16,684 nt of DNA from Chitinophagaceae bacterium (lineage in GTDB: Bacteria > Bacteroidota > Bacteroidia > Chitinophagales > Chitinophagaceae). This document shows, one piece after another, positions 15,541 to 16,684 of this stretch. The position numbers and the translations under genes are program-made. Position 1 is the stretch's first letter. Each line of letters begins with the position of its first letter. The notes beneath the pieces are model-generated. The model was not told the origin of the DNA and made no database searches. It saw nothing but the letters and a program-made list of their open reading frames with translations. The DNA lies in assembly GCA_947472635.1 (NCBI GenBank), contig CANJDY010000020.1:1-16684 (forward strand). Direction: 5' to 3'.

Positions 15541-15966
15541 TTAATAATCTCTGTTATAACCGCCGCTTCCGCCGCTTCTGTTGCCACCGCTACCGCCGTA
15601 ACCACCGCTACCGCCGCTGCCGCTTCTTCCGCCGCCGCCACCGTAACCACCGCTACCGCCACTTTTTTTGTAGCCACCACCGCCACCGCCAAAGCTACGT
15701 TTTTTGAATCCATCTTCACCTTCTTGGCGTGGTTGAGATTCGTTAACGATTAACTTGCGACCTTGTACTTCGGTTTCGTTTAAACCTGCGATAGCTGCTT
15801 TAGAAGCTTCATCGTCTTCCATTTCAACAAAGCCAAATCCTTTGCTGCGGCCGTTCATTTTGTCTTTCAAAATTTTAGCACTTGAAACAGTACCAAATTG
15901 AGTGAAAAGATTGCTTAAGTCTTCATCAGTCATTGACCAACTTAGATTTCCTACATAAATGTTCAT
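15541..15966 (-). CDS. RRM-domain RNA-binding protein with Gly-rich tail
   Basis: The 141-residue product has one RNA recognition motif (about 1-82): RNP2 is IYVGNL (3-8) and RNP1 is KGFGFVEM (42-49), with the aromatic residues Tyr4, Phe44 and Phe46 that stack on RNA. A basic linker (SQPRQEGEDGFKKR) leads to a Gly/Ser/Tyr/Arg-rich tail (about 94-141). This architecture resembles plant and cyanobacterial glycine-rich cold-inducible RNA-binding proteins, and similar proteins occur in Bacteroidota. Likely roles are RNA chaperoning or post-transcriptional control, inferred from the family. The gene has a promoter candidate about 125 bp upstream and a leader that can pair with its start codon. The repetitive Gly codons produce open frames in other frames; those are shadows. 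Confidence 0.92.
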   Translation of the reverse strand: MNIYVGNLSWSMTDEDLSNLFTQFGTVSSAKILKDKMNGRSKGFGFVEMEDDEASKAAIAGLNETEVQGRKLIVNESQPRQEGEDGFKKRSFGGGGGGYKKSGGSGGYGGGGGRSGSGGSGGYGGSGGNRSGGSGGYNRDY

Positions 15967-16022
15967 TGTAAAAACTTTTAAAAATTAAAAAAAAACCTAA
16001 TGACTTAGTGAGTACAATGAAC
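15961..16022 (-). promoter_or_regulatory. leader inverted repeat that can occlude the rbp start codon
   Basis: GTTCATTGTA (15961-15970) and TACAATGAAC (16013-16022) are perfect 10-bp inverted arms. In the minus-strand mRNA the upstream arm GUUCAUUGUA can pair with UACAAUGAAC, which contains the AUG of the RRM gene. The 42-nt loop is U/A-rich with a small CUAA-GUCA-UUAG hairpin. The pairing is seen in sequence; a regulatory effect is inference. Confidence 0.55.
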
Positions 16023-16088
16023 TGAAAACGGACATCTGAAAAGAGTTCAATCAGCTAACGACGAAATACTAAAACCATTAAAGCATTA

Positions 16089-16117
16089 CAAATGTAACTA
16101 TTTATTTAAAAAAACAA
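16089..16117 (-). promoter_or_regulatory. Bacteroidota-type promoter candidate for rbp
   Basis: Read on the minus strand: TTG (16117-16115), an 18-nt spacer, then TACATTTG (16096-16089), a full match to the -7 consensus TAnnTTTG. The start of transcription would be near 16084, giving a leader of about 117 nt that includes the start-codon-pairing arm. Confidence 0.6.
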
Positions 16118-16209
16118 GGGAATTCAAAAAAAATCATATATGAGCAATTTTAGCTATGACAACCGCCCTTTTTTTCATGATAAGGCATCTCCCTCAACCA
16201 AAGGGACAT

Positions 16210-16240
16210 AAAAAATCCGTCCCTTTTTACTGGGACGGAT
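16210..16240 (-). terminator. Rho-independent terminator of rplI
   Basis: On the minus strand ATCCGTCCC (16240-16232) and GGGACGGAT (16223-16215) form a perfect 9-bp stem with an 8-nt loop, followed by a run of T (complement of 16215-16210). It lies 22 bp after the L9 stop. Confidence 0.92.
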
Positions 16241-16261
16241 CATATTTCATTTTAAATGCAA

Positions 16262-16684
16262 TTATTCTGCTGTTACTTCAAACTCAACTTCGCACTCGTT
16301 ACCGTTGCCAAAGTCGATTTTTGCTTTGAAAGTACCTAGTTCTTTTACATCATCAATGATGGTGATTCTACGGCGATCAATTTCATAACCTTTTTGTTCT
16401 TTAACTGCACGAGCAATTTGAACCGAAGTTACGCTACCGAAAATTTTGCCAGTGGTACCAGTTTTGGCACCAACTTTTAATGCACCATTGGTTAAAGTAG
16501 CTATCACACTGTTAATCTCAGCTAATAATTTAGCTTCTTTCTTAACTTGTTGCTTTACTTTTTCTTCTCTTTGTTTAAGATTGCTTGGACTAGCTTCAAT
16601 AGCTAATTTAGAAGGAATCAAAAAATTACGGCCATAACCATTTTTAACTGTTACCAGTTCATTGGCACTGCCGAGGTTGTTTAC
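16262..16684 (-). CDS. rplI: 50S ribosomal protein L9, 5' end outside window
   Basis: The frame is open to the window edge at 16684, so the ATG at 16621 is internal (it is the Met-like position before IPSKLA). The visible 140 codons begin VNNLGSANELVTVKNGYGRN, then FLIPSKLA, which is the conserved L9 N-terminal domain that binds 23S rRNA, missing only about its first eight residues. A charged connecting helix follows (QREEKVKQQVKKEAKLLAEI), then the C-terminal domain (KIFGSVTSVQIARAV, RRRITI, LGTFKAKIDF). The total would be about 148 residues, normal for the family. L9 usually ends an rpsF-rpsR-rplI operon; the upstream genes are beyond this window. It is closed by the terminator at 16210-16240. 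Confidence 0.96.
   Translation of the reverse strand, partial: VNNLGSANELVTVKNGYGRNFLIPSKLAIEASPSNLKQREEKVKQQVKKEAKLLAEINSVIATLTNGALKVGAKTGTTGKIFGSVTSVQIARAVKEQKGYEIDRRRITIIDDVKELGTFKAKIDFGNGNECEVEFEVTAE

Noticed and set aside
15471..15719. Ala/Val-rich open frame antiparallel or out of frame in the RRM gene
   Set aside because: It is the out-of-frame reading of the repetitive glycine codons of the RRM protein's tail.
16150..16209. 19-codon minus-strand frame (MSLWLREMPYHEKKGGCHS)
   Set aside because: The GGC-containing end recalls some small modified peptides, but it starts just beyond the rplI terminator, has no start signal and no modifying enzyme nearby; chance is the better explanation.

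Overview
The window reads as a chromosomal segment of a Bacteroidota bacterium, probably Chitinophagaceae or a close relative. The evidence is an outer-membrane beta-barrel/GLPGLI gene pair, an ApbE-DUF2271 fusion beside a PepSY membrane protein, a glycine-rich RRM protein, AT-rich gene starts without clear Shine-Dalgarno sites, and promoter-like elements of the Bacteroidota type (TTTG, about 18 nt, TAnnTTTG). The family-level placement is inference; no rRNA is present.

Layout, left to right: (1) 1-1073, the C-terminal end of an OmpA-domain protein that starts outside the window, and a small unrecognised protein. (2) 1400-5276, a promoter candidate, a 940-residue TonB-receptor-like barrel protein and a GLPGLI protein, both with glycine/methionine-rich stretches. 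(3) 5353-9528, four minus-strand genes: alanine dehydrogenase, an SDR oxidoreductase, an ApbE flavin transferase fused to DUF2271, and a PepSY membrane protein that starts 2 bp after the fusion gene. The last two look like an extracytoplasmic flavin/electron-transfer module. (4) 9772-11419, a NodB-type polysaccharide deacetylase with a strong terminator, then a TatD-family nuclease. (5) 11530-11662, tRNA-Ser(GGA) and its terminator. (6) 11663-13062, a decayed accessory segment holding broken remains of a type I restriction methylase (hsdM) and a truncated BRO-N protein. (7) 13063-15423, fcl and gmd, the two enzymes that make GDP-L-fucose from GDP-mannose, separated by an array of a telomere-like octamer (consensus YCTAAACC). 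(8) 15485-16684, a bidirectional terminator, then on the minus strand an RRM RNA-binding protein and the 5'-truncated gene for ribosomal protein L9.

Most genes are ordinary. The signals most worth a second look are a perfect 10-bp inverted repeat that can pair the rbp leader with its own start codon; the octamer array with a near-identical 70-bp higher-order duplication between fcl and gmd; a SAT motif in DUF2271 that could be a flavin attachment site in a self-modifying ApbE fusion; and the RM relic beside tRNA-Ser, which contains a 25-bp palindrome. I do not see a complete undescribed defence or mobile system.
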